In this document: piece after piece, positions 17,114-24,757 of the stretch
Position numbering within the stretch: position 1 is the stretch's first letter
How the letters are laid out: each line of letters opens with the position of its first letter
Origin: Rhizobium sp. 11515TR
Lineage (GTDB): Bacteria > Pseudomonadota > Alphaproteobacteria > Rhizobiales > Rhizobiaceae
Assembly: GCF_002277895.1 (NCBI RefSeq)
Contig: NZ_CP023000.1
Span: 1,240,001 to 1,304,000, forward strand
Length of the DNA stretch: 64,000 nucleotides
Direction: 5' to 3'
Position numbers and translations under genes: made by a program
The notes under the pieces: generated by a model
What the model was told of the DNA's origin: nothing
What the model saw: the letters and a program-made list of their open reading frames with translations, nothing else
Database searches by the model: none

Positions 17114-17551
17114 TCAAAGTTTGATCAGCGCGATGCCGAGATCGTCTTGATGCCGGCGCTGCAATTCCGCCGGTGTTTCGACGATGGTCGCTTCCAAGGT
17201 CGGGTGCACGATACCGTCCAGGAAGTGGCCGCCGCGCGTGGAGCCATCCTTGAGACCGAGGACGGCATGAAGATGGAGGCTCGCCTTGCCATCCTCGCCT
17301 GTGGCGATATCGCCGATCAGGCTCAGCACCTCGCATTGCTCGGCGATCGGGATCTTGCGGTAGCTTCGCTCGCTAAAGTCGAACCAGCCGACAGTCGCTC
17401 GTTCAAATGCGCCGATCGCGGTGATCGAAGCTGTCTTCAGATCCTGATCCGTAGCGAAGCGGGTGAGCGTGGAGAATGCTTCCTCATTCGCATCGAGCAC
17501 GACGACGTAGGTCTTGAGGCCGTTCCGCAGGTCAACTTTCTTGAAATTCAT
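17114..17551 (-). CDS. PPC-domain (DUF296) DNA-binding-type protein
   Basis: A 145-residue single-domain protein of the PPC/DUF296 family, related to the domain in plant AT-hook proteins and to small bacterial trimeric proteins. Visible family features are GLKTYVVVLDANEEAFSTL at the start, ASITAIGAFERATVGWFD near residue 42, and the histidine cluster ASLHLHAVLGLKDGS near 90. AGGGAGA precedes the ATG at 17551. It follows the SDR gene by 16 bases on the same strand, so the two are probably co-transcribed from the promoter at 18391-18415. The bacterial function is not established. Confidence 0.8.
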   Translation of the reverse strand: MNFKKVDLRNGLKTYVVVLDANEEAFSTLTRFATDQDLKTASITAIGAFERATVGWFDFSERSYRKIPIAEQCEVLSLIGDIATGEDGKASLHLHAVLGLKDGSTRGGHFLDGIVHPTLEATIVETPAELQRRHQDDLGIALIKL

Positions 17552-17567
17552 CGCGCTCGTCTCCCTT

Positions 17568-18332
17568 TCAATCCTGTGCCGGTTGGCCGTTGGAGGCGGA
17601 CACGCCACCATCGACGGCGATATTGGCGCCGGTCACGAAGCTTGCATCGTCGCTTGCCAGAAAGGCGATGACGGCAGCGACCTCTTCCGGCTCGCAGACA
17701 CGACCGAGTGGAATGCGTTCCTTGAATTTGGCAACGAGGGCTTCATCCTTGAGCATGTCTTCCGTCATGCCGGTGCGCGTGAGGCTCGGGCATACGGCAT
17801 TGACGCGAATTCCCTTTCGGCCGAGATCGAGCGCCAGGGCGCGGGTCAGATTGACGATGGCGCCCTTGGCGGCGTTGTAGGGGCTCATACCCCAATCGCC
17901 ACCGGTGCCGGAGACAGAGGCAGTGTTGATGATCGACCCTTTGGTCTTTTCAAGATGCGGGATGGCCGCGCGACAACCGAAAAACACGCCGTCCAAATCG
18001 GTCGCCATGACATTGCGCCATTGCTCGTCGGAAATATCAGCGGGCTCGCCACCCTCGTGAATGCCAGCGTTGTTGATGATGACATCAAGGCGACCGAACC
18101 GTTCCACCACCGCCGAAACCATCGCAGCAACCGCCGAAGGTGCCGATACATCCACCACCTGCTTGAGGCTGCGTTCGGTTGGCAAATCTGCAACGACTTT
18201 TTCCAGCGCTTCTGTGCGGCGATCGACCAGGGCGACATTGGCGCCTTCTTTGGAAAAGCGCCGTGCCGTCGCCTCTCCTATTCCCGATGCAGCGCCTGTT
18301 ACAATGACGACCTTTTCTTCGAAGCGATGCAT
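17568..18332 (-). CDS. SDR-family oxidoreductase
   Basis: A 254-residue classical short-chain dehydrogenase. Nucleotide binding is shown by VTGAASGIGEA near residue 12 and NNAG near 85, and the active site by a serine in NTASVSGTGG plus YNAAK. The substrate is unknown; the sequence is of the general 3-oxoacyl-reductase/glucose-dehydrogenase type. It is transcribed divergently from another SDR gene, with a shared palindromic EcfG-type promoter between them, and leads a probable operon with the PPC protein. Confidence 0.85.
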   Translation of the reverse strand: MHRFEEKVVIVTGAASGIGEATARRFSKEGANVALVDRRTEALEKVVADLPTERSLKQVVDVSAPSAVAAMVSAVVERFGRLDVIINNAGIHEGGEPADISDEQWRNVMATDLDGVFFGCRAAIPHLEKTKGSIINTASVSGTGGDWGMSPYNAAKGAIVNLTRALALDLGRKGIRVNAVCPSLTRTGMTEDMLKDEALVAKFKERIPLGRVCEPEEVAAVIAFLASDDASFVTGANIAVDGGVSASNGQPAQD

Positions 18333-18388
18333 CGGGCTATCCTTTCAAAATCGGTGAAACGGGATCTATCGAAACGTAGCTTTCGATA

Positions 18389-18415
18389 GGAACCATTACC
18401 GGACTTGAATGTTCC
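18389..18415. promoter_or_regulatory. Bidirectional palindromic EcfG-type promoter
   Basis: The sequence reads GGAAC (18389-18393), 17 bases, GTTCC (18411-18415). Because GGAAC and GTTCC are reverse complements, each strand presents GGAAC-N17-GTT. On the plus strand it faces the SDR gene at 18528. On the minus strand it faces the SDR/PPC operon starting at 18332. One 27-base element could thus serve both stress units. Confidence 0.6.
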
Positions 18416-18418
18416 TGC

Positions 18419-18454
18419 ATGCATCCCGCGGATACTGGATGCATCCCGCGGATA
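18419..18454. repeat. Two tandem copies of a 16-base repeat in an SDR leader
   Basis: ATGCATCCCGCGGATA occurs at 18419-18434 and again at 18439-18454, a 20-base period. The first 12 bases occur a third time inside the coding region at 18591-18602. The tandem pair lies between the bidirectional promoter and the SDR start at 18528, so it is in the transcribed leader. No function is evident. Confidence 0.6.
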
Positions 18455-18527
18455 ATGTGCCGTGGATGGAACCGAAAGCGAGTGAGGAGGTTTGGAGTGA
18501 CAATGCAATCATTACCGGAAGAGCATC

Positions 18528-19382
18528 ATGACACATCCACGACCACCATTTCCCCCGCAGCAGCAGCCCATACCCGGCTATACCGCTGCCATGCATCCCG
18601 CGCCCGATCATGGGGAGGCGACCTATCGCGGATCGGGAAAGCTTAATGGCAAAAAGGCTGTCATCACCGGCGGCGACAGCGGCATTGGCCGGGCTGTCGC
18701 AATCGCCTTTGCCCGCGAGGGCGCTGATGTTCTGATCGCCTATCTAAGCGAAGATGACGATGCTTACGAAACCAGAAAATGGGTTGAGGAGGCCGGCCGC
18801 AAAGCGGTATTGATGGCCGGCGATATTCAGGATCCCAAACAGTGTCGTGATATCATCGACAAGGCCGTCGCCGAACTCGGTGGGATCGATATTCTTGTCA
18901 ACAATGCTGCGCATCAGGCGAGCTTTCAAGATATCGGCGATATCAGTGACGAGGAATGGGAATTGACCTTCAAGGTCAATATCCATGCCATGTTCTATCT
19001 GGCGAAGGCGGCCGTACCGCACATGAAGCCGGGCAGCGCCATCATTAATACGGCGTCCATCAACTCGGACACTCCAAACCCGACATTGCTTGCCTATGCC
19101 ACCACCAAAGGGGCCATCCAGAATTTTACAGCAGGGCTGGCGCAATTGCTCGCGGAAAAAGGCATTCGCGCAAATGCCGTCGCGCCCGGACCTATTTGGA
19201 CGCCATTGATCCCTTCGACGATGGCGTCGGAAGCGGTCGAGAATTTCGGAAAGCAAGTACCGATGAAGCGGCCAGGTCAACCGGCTGAACTGGCAACGGC
19301 CTACGTCATGCTTGCCGATCCGCTCTCCAGCTATGTTTCCGGCACGACCATCGCGGTCACCGGGGGCAAGCCTCTCCTTTGA
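18528..19382 (+). CDS. SDR-family oxidoreductase with N-terminal extension (YghA/GsiB-associated type)
   Basis: A 284-residue SDR of the subgroup with a 35-45-residue proline-rich N-terminal extension (PRPPFPPQQQPIPGYTAAM). The nucleotide motif is ITGGDSGIGRAVA near residue 46. The catalytic residues are a serine in NTASINSD and the YATTK tetrad. Homologues in this subgroup (for example E. coli YghA) are stress- or stationary-phase-linked aldehyde/sugar reductases of uncertain substrate. It is preceded by the palindromic EcfG-type promoter and followed by two small disordered-protein genes. Confidence 0.85.
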   Translation: MTHPRPPFPPQQQPIPGYTAAMHPAPDHGEATYRGSGKLNGKKAVITGGDSGIGRAVAIAFAREGADVLIAYLSEDDDAYETRKWVEEAGRKAVLMAGDIQDPKQCRDIIDKAVAELGGIDILVNNAAHQASFQDIGDISDEEWELTFKVNIHAMFYLAKAAVPHMKPGSAIINTASINSDTPNPTLLAYATTKGAIQNFTAGLAQLLAEKGIRANAVAPGPIWTPLIPSTMASEAVENFGKQVPMKRPGQPAELATAYVMLADPLSSYVSGTTIAVTGGKPLL

Positions 19383-19427
19383 CTTCGGCGCATTTGCGCG
19401 ACATGTCCTCGGATGGCGCTCATTCTC

Positions 19428-19452
19428 GGAACATTCTGGGCTGAAGTTGGTT
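19428..19452 (+). promoter_or_regulatory. EcfG-type promoter for two small protein genes
   Basis: GGAAC at 19428-19432, 17 bases, GTT at 19450-19452. It lies about 77 bases before the ATG at 19530. Confidence 0.58.
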
Positions 19453-19529
19453 GGGTCCCGGCGGCCAATGTCGGAAAGGCCGCCAGATAATCGCCGTAGC
19501 TTCTGGCAACGCAATGACAGGAGGAGATG

Positions 19530-19712
19530 ATGAGCAGTAAACCACCACCGGTTCCTGAGGAAAATCGAAGCGACAAAGGTGTTGGTGACCACGCCAAACC
19601 ATCGATATCCGACCCCCATAAGCCTGATATGACAGTAGCTCCCGACAAGAAAGGCCAGCAGGGAAATAGCCGGATCAATACCAGTCACCAGGGGCATCAA
19701 CAGGATCGATAG
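19530..19712 (+). CDS. Small disordered hydrophilic protein
   Basis: A protein of about 60 residues dominated by Pro, Lys, Asp, Gln, Ser and His, with no hydrophobic core and so probably intrinsically disordered. A strong AGGAGG (19519-19524) precedes two adjacent ATGs; the second (19530) has the better spacing. It looks like a hydrophilin-type stress protein, although I cannot assign a family. The next gene, also small and disordered, follows after 10 bases. Both stand behind an EcfG-type promoter. Confidence 0.55.
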   Translation: MSSKPPPVPEENRSDKGVGDHAKPSISDPHKPDMTVAPDKKGQQGNSRINTSHQGHQQDR

Positions 19713-19722
19713 GGAGGTGCCA

Positions 19723-19929
19723 ATGTCCACATCGACCAAAACACCGGCTAGTATTCGCCAAGGCGGCCCGGGAGCATCCCATGAAAATGCCAAGGCGCCC
19801 TTGAACATTCCAAAGCCGCCGGCCGAGCCCGATAAGCGGGATCGCAGCAAGGTTTCCGGCGGCGGCGGCGAACGAGATCGCCATCATAGCCACGATCCCA
19901 AGCGGAAAGGTGGCCACGCGGCAAGTTGA
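19723..19929 (+). CDS. Small disordered hydrophilic protein, second of a pair
   Basis: A 68-residue protein, Pro/Lys/Gly/Arg/His-rich, with a basic C-terminal stretch (ERDRHHSHDPKRKGG). AGGGAGGT stands upstream of the ATG at 19723. It has no predicted fold and resembles hydrophilin-like proteins that rise under desiccation or osmotic stress, but no named family is recognised. It is probably co-transcribed with the preceding small gene. Confidence 0.52.
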   Translation: MSTSTKTPASIRQGGPGASHENAKAPLNIPKPPAEPDKRDRSKVSGGGGERDRHHSHDPKRKGGHAAS

Positions 19930-20004
19930 GGCTGAATTTCCGCTCGCGTCGAAAAGCCGAGCGGAAAGCCCAATGCAGTTCTTGATACCCCTAAATGTTC
20001 GCCT

Positions 20005-20029
20005 GGAACAAAACAAATCGATAAATGTT
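20005..20029 (+). promoter_or_regulatory. EcfG-type promoter for the DUF2231/sugar-dehydrogenase operon
   Basis: GGAAC at 20005-20009, 17 bases, GTT at 20027-20029. It lies 35 bases before the ATG at 20065. Confidence 0.6.
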
Positions 20030-20064
20030 TGGCCGGTGCTCTCAGGAATATTGGAGACACCGCC

Positions 20065-20514
20065 ATGGTCGCTCAAGACCTTCACGCTGCACCCCCTCTT
20101 CCGCCCCGCCCCCTTCACTCGCTCCTCATTCCAATCCCGATGGTTTGCTTCCTTGGCACATTGGCAACGGATCTGGCCTATTGGGGAACCGCCGAAATGA
20201 TGTGGGCGGATGCTTCTGCATGGCTGCTTGCTGTTGGCTTGCTGTTCGGTTTGCTTGCTGTCATTGCCATGATAATCGATGCACTCGGCAGGCGCCTTTC
20301 CTCGATGCGCGGACCAGTCTGGCTATATTCGATCTGTAACGCTCTTATCCTCGTCTTGTCATTCTTCAACGCGCTTGTGCATAGCCGGGATGCATGGACT
20401 TCCGTCGTTCCGACCGGGCTTATCCTTTCATCTGTGGTGGTCGTTCTCCTCCTTCTTAGCGGCTGGATAAGGCGGGTATTGATCTATCGCAGAGGTCCGG
20501 GAGCTGAGAGATGA
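20065..20514 (+). CDS. DUF2231 four-helix membrane protein
   Basis: A 149-residue inner-membrane protein with four hydrophobic segments (starting about residues 25, 50, 88 and 118). It carries the DUF2231 hallmark PLHSLLIPIPMVCFLGTLATD near the N-terminus. A haem- or redox-partner role has been suggested for some relatives. Here the gene overlaps the PQQ-type sugar dehydrogenase by four bases (ATGA), so the two are translationally coupled, and the membrane protein may be an electron acceptor or anchor for the dehydrogenase. GGAGAC precedes the ATG at 20065. The EcfG-type promoter is immediately upstream. Confidence 0.8.
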   Translation: MVAQDLHAAPPLPPRPLHSLLIPIPMVCFLGTLATDLAYWGTAEMMWADASAWLLAVGLLFGLLAVIAMIIDALGRRLSSMRGPVWLYSICNALILVLSFFNALVHSRDAWTSVVPTGLILSSVVVVLLLLSGWIRRVLIYRRGPGAER

Positions 20515-21854
20515 AGATCAGTGTTAGTAAATTGACCGCGCCGTCGTCCCTTGCCGCACTTATCTGCGGCACGATCTTCATCCTCTCCGGCTGCAGTCAG
20601 AGCGAAGAGGATCCGAAGGATCAGGTCGGACCAAATCCGACACTGCCGGCCCAGACACAATATCTGCTCCCACCAATGCATGTCGCCAAGGTGATCGGCT
20701 GGCAAAACGGTGACAAACCGAAGGTTGCGGAAGGGTTGCAAATAAAGGCGTTCGCGACAGGGCTGAAGCACCCGCGTTCGGTTTACGTGCTGCCGAATGG
20801 CGATGTTCTTGCTGTGGAATCTGTTGCGCCGCCTGCGGCATCGATCAAGCGTCCCAAGGACCTGATCATGGGCTGGATCGAGTCGATGGCGACATCTGCC
20901 GGCAACAATGAAGGAAGCAACCGTATAACCTTGTTGCGTGATGCCGATGGGGATGGGGTTGCGGAAACGAAGAGCGTTTTTCTCGATCATCTCGCCTCCC
21001 CTTTCGGTGTCGCACTTGTCGGTAGCGACCTTTATGTCGCAGAGACGGACAAGATCATGCGTTATCCATACAAGACGGGAGAGACGAGCATCCCCGATCC
21101 GGGAACGAAACTTACCGATTTGCCGGGCGGACCCATCGATCACCATTGGACCAAGAGTCTTGTGGCGAGCCCCGATGGGTCGCTGCTTTATGTCGGTGTC
21201 GGGTCGAACAGCAATATCACGGAAAACGGCATACAGGCTGAAATGGGCCGCGCCTCCATCTGGGAGGTCGATAGGGGAACGGGGCGTCATCGCATCTTCG
21301 CGGATGGATTGAGAAATCCGAATGGTCTTTCCTGGGAGCCGCAAACGCACGCTCTCTGGGCAGTCGTCAACGAGCGCGACGAACTAGGTCCCAATCTCGT
21401 GCCGGACTATATGACTTCGGTGAAGGAGGGCGGCTTCTATGGTTGGCCGTATAGCTATTTTGGCAAGAATATCGATCCCAGGGTCATGCCGCAAAGACCA
21501 GACCTTGTGGCGAAGGCAATCGTTCCGGATTACGCGCTGAGTTCGCACGTGGCGCCCCTTGGGATGGTCTTCTATACCGGTACCAGTTTGCCAGAAGCGT
21601 ATCGCGGCGGTGCCTTCGTCGGCGAGCATGGGAGTTGGAATCGACACCAATTCAACGGCTACAAGGTGGTCTTCGTCCCATTCGCAGACGGTCGGCCCAA
21701 AGGCCTTCCGCAAGATGTTGTGACCGGCTTCTTGAATGGCGACAACGAGGCGAGGGGGCGGCCGGTAGGTTTGGCGGTCGACAAGCCTGGCGCCTTGCTA
21801 ATTGCTGATGACGTCGGCAATACGGTTTGGCGCGTCAGCTCGGCAGCGCCGTAA
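20511..21854 (+). CDS. PQQ-dependent sugar dehydrogenase / L-sorbosone dehydrogenase-like lipoprotein
   Basis: A 447-residue exported beta-propeller enzyme of the soluble PQQ glucose/sorbosone dehydrogenase family (COG2133). An N-terminal lipoprotein signal ends in the lipobox LSGC. Propeller motifs visible include GLKHPRSVYVLPNGDVLAVE near residue 82, DGLRNPNGLSWEP near 263 and VGEHGSWNRH near 368. It would oxidise an aldose or sugar aldehyde in the periplasm, passing electrons to the respiratory chain. It is coupled to the DUF2231 membrane protein and under the same EcfG-type promoter. Whether PQQ is actually bound is not provable here. Confidence 0.83.
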   Translation: MKISVSKLTAPSSLAALICGTIFILSGCSQSEEDPKDQVGPNPTLPAQTQYLLPPMHVAKVIGWQNGDKPKVAEGLQIKAFATGLKHPRSVYVLPNGDVLAVESVAPPAASIKRPKDLIMGWIESMATSAGNNEGSNRITLLRDADGDGVAETKSVFLDHLASPFGVALVGSDLYVAETDKIMRYPYKTGETSIPDPGTKLTDLPGGPIDHHWTKSLVASPDGSLLYVGVGSNSNITENGIQAEMGRASIWEVDRGTGRHRIFADGLRNPNGLSWEPQTHALWAVVNERDELGPNLVPDYMTSVKEGGFYGWPYSYFGKNIDPRVMPQRPDLVAKAIVPDYALSSHVAPLGMVFYTGTSLPEAYRGGAFVGEHGSWNRHQFNGYKVVFVPFADGRPKGLPQDVVTGFLNGDNEARGRPVGLAVDKPGALLIADDVGNTVWRVSSAAP

Positions 21855-22037
21855 ACCTTTACCGACGCCGTCGAAAAAGCGGTGCTTGGCCCGCGTTCCG
21901 TGCCATGCCGGCGGATCGAGAGGCGCCTTGAAGCGCCAGCATAGTCGCGGTCATCATGGCAAAGCCGCCCCGAACGAGATCAACTTGCATGCATTAGATG
22001 CGTTCATCCGATTTCATCTCGGATCTGACTGGCCTAA

Positions 22038-22241
22038 TCAGCCGCCATCGCGCTTCATTCTTTTCCGCATGGCTTTGCGATGTCTGCTGATGGCTTGCGC
22101 TTTTTCCCGAATACGCCGTTGGGATGGCTTTTCGTAGGCCCGTCGTTCCTTCATTTCCCGGAACAAGCCTTCACGCTGCATCTTTCGTTTCAGAACACGG
22201 ATTGCTTGTTCGATATTGTTGTCTCTTACCAGGACCTGCAT
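22038..22241 (-). CDS. rpsU: 30S ribosomal protein S21 (extra-copy type)
   Basis: A 67-residue basic protein matching bS21: it begins MQVLVRDNNIEQAIRVLKRK, is followed by REGLFREMKERRAYEKPS, and ends in a lysine/arginine-rich tail. Rhizobia usually carry more than one S21 gene. This copy lies alone among stress genes, so it may be a conditionally used variant that changes ribosome composition; that is inference. The small gene just upstream on the same strand is broken by an IS element, which could disturb any read-through expression of rpsU. Confidence 0.92.
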   Translation of the reverse strand: MQVLVRDNNIEQAIRVLKRKMQREGLFREMKERRAYEKPSQRRIREKAQAISRHRKAMRKRMKRDGG

Positions 22242-22479
22242 TTTGTTCTCCTCACTATTGGTGATGAATGGCAGCCGTCAGCCGAGTTGCTCGGCGATCA
22301 GCTTCTGAAGCTCCTCGCGGGTGAGCAAACAGGGATAGGGTTTCCAGTTCTTGTCGGGGAGCTGGTTGATGGGTTGATCGCATTCGCGCGGTTTCACCGC
22401 CGCGAGCGCGTTGTAGTGGCCCCCTAAATCCCCGGACACGATCTCCCACTTGTTAAGTGTTAGGAGTAATGTGCCCATT

Positions 22480-22872
22480 ATGACCAATCACATACCTAAG
22501 ATAGAAGTGCTGTCCGGCCCTGAGCGCCGCCGCCGCTGGTCGACAGCGGAGAAGCTCGCGATAGTCCAGGAGACCTACGAGCCTGACGTCACGGTCAGCA
22601 TCGTTGCGCGACGGCATGGGATTCAGCCGAACCAGTTGTTCGCCTGGCGCAAACTTGCGGCGCAGGGTGCACTGACGGCCACTGCATCGCAGGAAGAGGT
22701 CGTCCCAGCATCCGAATACAGAGCGCTTCAGAACCAGGTGAAAGAGCTGCAGCGCCTCCTCGGCAAGAAGACGATGGAAGGCGAAATCCTCAAAGAAGCG
22801 CTTGAGATAGCATCAGGGTCAAAAAAACACCTGTTGCGCTCGCTCTCGTTGCCGAAGGATGGTTCGCGATGA
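22480..22872 (+). CDS. IS2-group transposase OrfA
   Basis: A 130-residue DNA-binding protein with a helix-turn-helix (RRRWSTAEKLAIVQETYEPD, then VARRHGIQPNQLFAWRK) and a C-terminal leucine-zipper region (LQNQVKELQRLLGKKTMEGE), as in IS2 OrfA. The ATG at 22480 is used here; an in-frame GTG at 22471 has the better-placed AGGAG and may be the true start. A run of seven A bases (22821-22827) near the end is a likely -1 slippage site producing the OrfAB fusion transposase. Confidence 0.88.
   Translation: MTNHIPKIEVLSGPERRRRWSTAEKLAIVQETYEPDVTVSIVARRHGIQPNQLFAWRKLAAQGALTATASQEEVVPASEYRALQNQVKELQRLLGKKTMEGEILKEALEIASGSKKHLLRSLSLPKDGSR
22821..22827 (+). other. Probable programmed -1 frameshift site (A7)
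   Basis: Seven adenines within the 3' end of orfA. A -1 slip here moves into the orfB frame, which is open from this point (KKTPVALALVAEGWFA) through the orfB ATG at 22869. That would give an OrfAB fusion, the active transposase of IS3-family elements. Confidence 0.6.
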
Positions 22873-23699
22873 CGGCGGTGTGCGAGACCCTTGGTGTCGC
22901 CCGATCCAACATTGCGGAACGTGTGAAGCAACGTCCTTCCAGAGCCAGAGGGCGGCCGCCGCTCGCCGATCAGGCACTGCTGGATGAGATCAAGACGATC
23001 ATCGACGACATGCCGACCTACGGATATCGCCGGGTTCACGCGATCCTGCGCCGTAAAGCCAGCAGCGAAAGCCGTCCATGGCCGAATGCCAAGCGCGTCT
23101 ATCGGGTGATGAAGGTTCACGGCATGCTCCTTCAGCGCCACACCGGTGCAATCGACACCCGTCGCCACGATGGCCGTGTTGCTGTCGAGCAGTCGAATTT
23201 ACGCTGGTGTTCAGACGGCTTCGAAATCGGCTGCGACAATAAAGAGAAGGTGCGCGTTGCCTTCGCTCTCGATTGCTGTGATCGCGAGGCCATTGCCCAT
23301 GTAGCGACAAGCGAGGGCATCAAGAGCGAGGACGTCCAGGACCTTGTCATCACGGCTGTTGAGAACCGCTTCGGTCTCGTCAACACCCTTCCAAAGCCAA
23401 TCGAATGGTTGACCGACAACGGCTCCTGCTTCATCGCAAAGGATACCAGGTCGCTGCTCGTCGATATCGGCATGGAGCCATGTTCAACGCCTGTTCGCAG
23501 CCCCCAGTCCAACGGGATGGCCGAAGCCTTCGTCAAAACCTTCAAGCGCGATTACGTCTCGGTCAACCCCTTGCCGGACGCCATAACCGTCATCGCGAAA
23601 CTGCCCTCATGGTTCGAACACTACAACACCCTTCACCCGCATAAGGCATTGGGGTATTGCTCGCCTCGTGAGTTCTTAAACCGTCAAACAGAAACCTGA
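22869..23699 (+). CDS. IS2-group transposase OrfB (DDE integrase)
   Basis: A 276-residue catalytic domain of the rve/DDE integrase fold. The acidic triad is visible: Asp in RWCSDGFEIGC, Asp in WLTDNGSCFIA, and Glu in SNGMAEAFVKTFKRDY, with the usual 35-residue spacing between the last two. The frame overlaps orfA by four bases. It is intact over its full length, so the element may be transposition-competent. It lies in opposite orientation to the gene it disrupts and to rpsU. Confidence 0.92.
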   Translation: MTAVCETLGVARSNIAERVKQRPSRARGRPPLADQALLDEIKTIIDDMPTYGYRRVHAILRRKASSESRPWPNAKRVYRVMKVHGMLLQRHTGAIDTRRHDGRVAVEQSNLRWCSDGFEIGCDNKEKVRVAFALDCCDREAIAHVATSEGIKSEDVQDLVITAVENRFGLVNTLPKPIEWLTDNGSCFIAKDTRSLLVDIGMEPCSTPVRSPQSNGMAEAFVKTFKRDYVSVNPLPDAITVIAKLPSWFEHYNTLHPHKALGYCSPREFLNRQTET

Positions 23700-24000
23700 T
23701 CCGGTCCGGTTTTTAAGGGGCAACTCCACGCGTCGATTGTGTTTGATTTTTTCAATAAAATCTCCTGCGCTGGCCATTAAGTCAGCGCTCATGTCAATGG
23801 ATGATGGAAGCGCCCGTCACGTCACCGGACGGAGGGCAAAGAAGGGGCCGCTTAATGGGTCGGGCGATTAAAGCCTGGACCCGCCATTGCAATGCAACGG
23901 ACGAGCGGAACCGCATATCTCATGGCCGTAAATGGGTATCGAATCGCGATGTTGCAAGGGGACAACATCTCCCGAATGTCAGGGCAGCGGAGGCCGCGTA

Positions 24001-24498
24001 TCACGCATCCGGGGGAATATGGGAATCGACACCGGTTGTTTTCAGGTTGTTGCGAACCTTGACGACACCAGGCGTAGACAGTCCAAGCGCTTCCGCCTGT
24101 TCGGCAGCCGCCTGCGTTTCGACACTGCCTTCCAACGTTACGATACCGCCATCGGCATGAACCTCGATGCTGTCCGCATCGATTTCTTTGCTCTCGATGA
24201 ACCGTTCGGTAATCGCCGCTTCCAGTTCATCGTTATCGATGCGGCTGGGTGGCAATGGCCCCATCGTGTGGGCCGTGTCTTCCTCAAGCCCGTTCGTGTC
24301 TGCGTTATCTCCAATCAGGCCAGATGGGGTATCTTCGTCAAAATTCGCTGGAGTGGTGCCGTATTCTCGATTTTCAGGTTCGGTCGAACCCAATGCGCTT
24401 TCGTCGGAATATGGCCAGCCTTCGCGGGTGTCGCGATCCTGATAGTCGCGATAATCCTCTTCTCGCGACAGCGATTTCTTCTTTCGAAACTGTGTCAT
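24001..24498 (-). CDS. BON-domain stress protein
   Basis: A 165-residue protein. The first 90 residues are charged, disordered and rich in Asp, Glu, Arg and Tyr. The C-terminal part is a BON domain (about residues 90-155: DELEAAITERFIESKEID, then GIVTLEGSVETQAAAEQAEA). BON domains bind phospholipids or surfaces; relatives such as OsmY respond to osmotic stress. There is no signal peptide, so the protein appears cytoplasmic, unlike OsmY. AGGAG precedes the ATG at 24498. It follows a 49-residue gene with an EcfG-type promoter and is probably in that operon. Confidence 0.82.
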   Translation of the reverse strand: MTQFRKKKSLSREEDYRDYQDRDTREGWPYSDESALGSTEPENREYGTTPANFDEDTPSGLIGDNADTNGLEEDTAHTMGPLPPSRIDNDELEAAITERFIESKEIDADSIEVHADGGIVTLEGSVETQAAAEQAEALGLSTPGVVKVRNNLKTTGVDSHIPPDA

Positions 24499-24581
24499 AG
24501 CCAATCTCCTTCGCTCCAGCTCAAGAAACAAAATCAGCTCGGATTCTGCTTCTCGGGTGCCTATCCGGCTTCGCCGATCCA

Positions 24582-24731
24582 CTAGTGGTGCTTGAAATAC
24601 TGCACTTCGCGCTCATGCTTTTCGGCCGCCTCGCGGGTCTTGAATGTCCCGAGATTCTTGCGCTTGTGTGTCTTCGGATCGAGCTTGCGTGAGTAGAGAC
24701 GATATTCGCCCGATTTCAGTTTGCGGATCAT
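24582..24731 (-). CDS. 49-residue basic hypothetical protein
   Basis: A very short gene: ATG at 24731 preceded by AGGAG, stop at 24582. The product begins MIRKLKSGEYRLYSRKLD and continues with a lysine-rich hinge and a helix (FKTREAAEKHEREVQYF). The start resembles the short strand-rich segment found in phage-integrase N-termini and in many small rhizobial proteins, but it is a complete standalone reading frame. It has a good ribosome binding site and an EcfG-type promoter 27-51 bases upstream, so I consider it real. The function is unknown. Confidence 0.65.
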   Translation of the reverse strand: MIRKLKSGEYRLYSRKLDPKTHKRKNLGTFKTREAAEKHEREVQYFKHH

Positions 24732-24757
24732 GACGGCTTCTCCTTTGCTATGGATAT

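Larger units (their letters stand above)
22412..23728 (+). mobile_element. IS3-family (IS2-group) insertion sequence, complete
   Basis: A 1317-base element with two overlapping transposase frames. The ends are imperfect inverted repeats: TGTAGTGGCCCCC on the left and TGGAGTTGCCCCT (reverse complement of the right end), 11 of 13 matching, with similarity continuing inward. The element is flanked on both sides by the 5-base direct repeat CGCGT (22407-22411 and 23729-23733), the expected target duplication. OrfA closely resembles that of IS2. Intact frames, intact DDE residues and an exact duplication suggest a recent, possibly active insertion. Confidence 0.92.
22278..23755 (-). pseudogene. Small gene interrupted by the IS2-group element
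   Basis: When the element (22412-23728) and one copy of its CGCGT target duplication are removed, the flanks join into one open frame. It starts at TTG 23755, preceded by AGGAG seven bases away, and ends at the stop at 22278. It encodes about 51 residues, including KKSNTIDALAAVKPREC and TREELQKLIAEQLG. The insertion falls after codon 7. The remaining C-terminal fragment reads through into the element on the minus strand, giving an artefactual 69-residue frame. The function of the intact protein is unknown. Confidence 0.7.

Noticed and set aside
22278..22487. A 69-residue minus-strand gene
   Set aside because: Its first 25 codons lie in the IS element. It is the chimeric read-through of the interrupted small gene, not a native gene.
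23756..24000. A hidden gene between the IS-disrupted gene and the BON gene
   Set aside because: Only short frames without ribosome binding sites. A GGAAC occurs on the plus strand but without a GTT at the right spacing and without a gene to serve.
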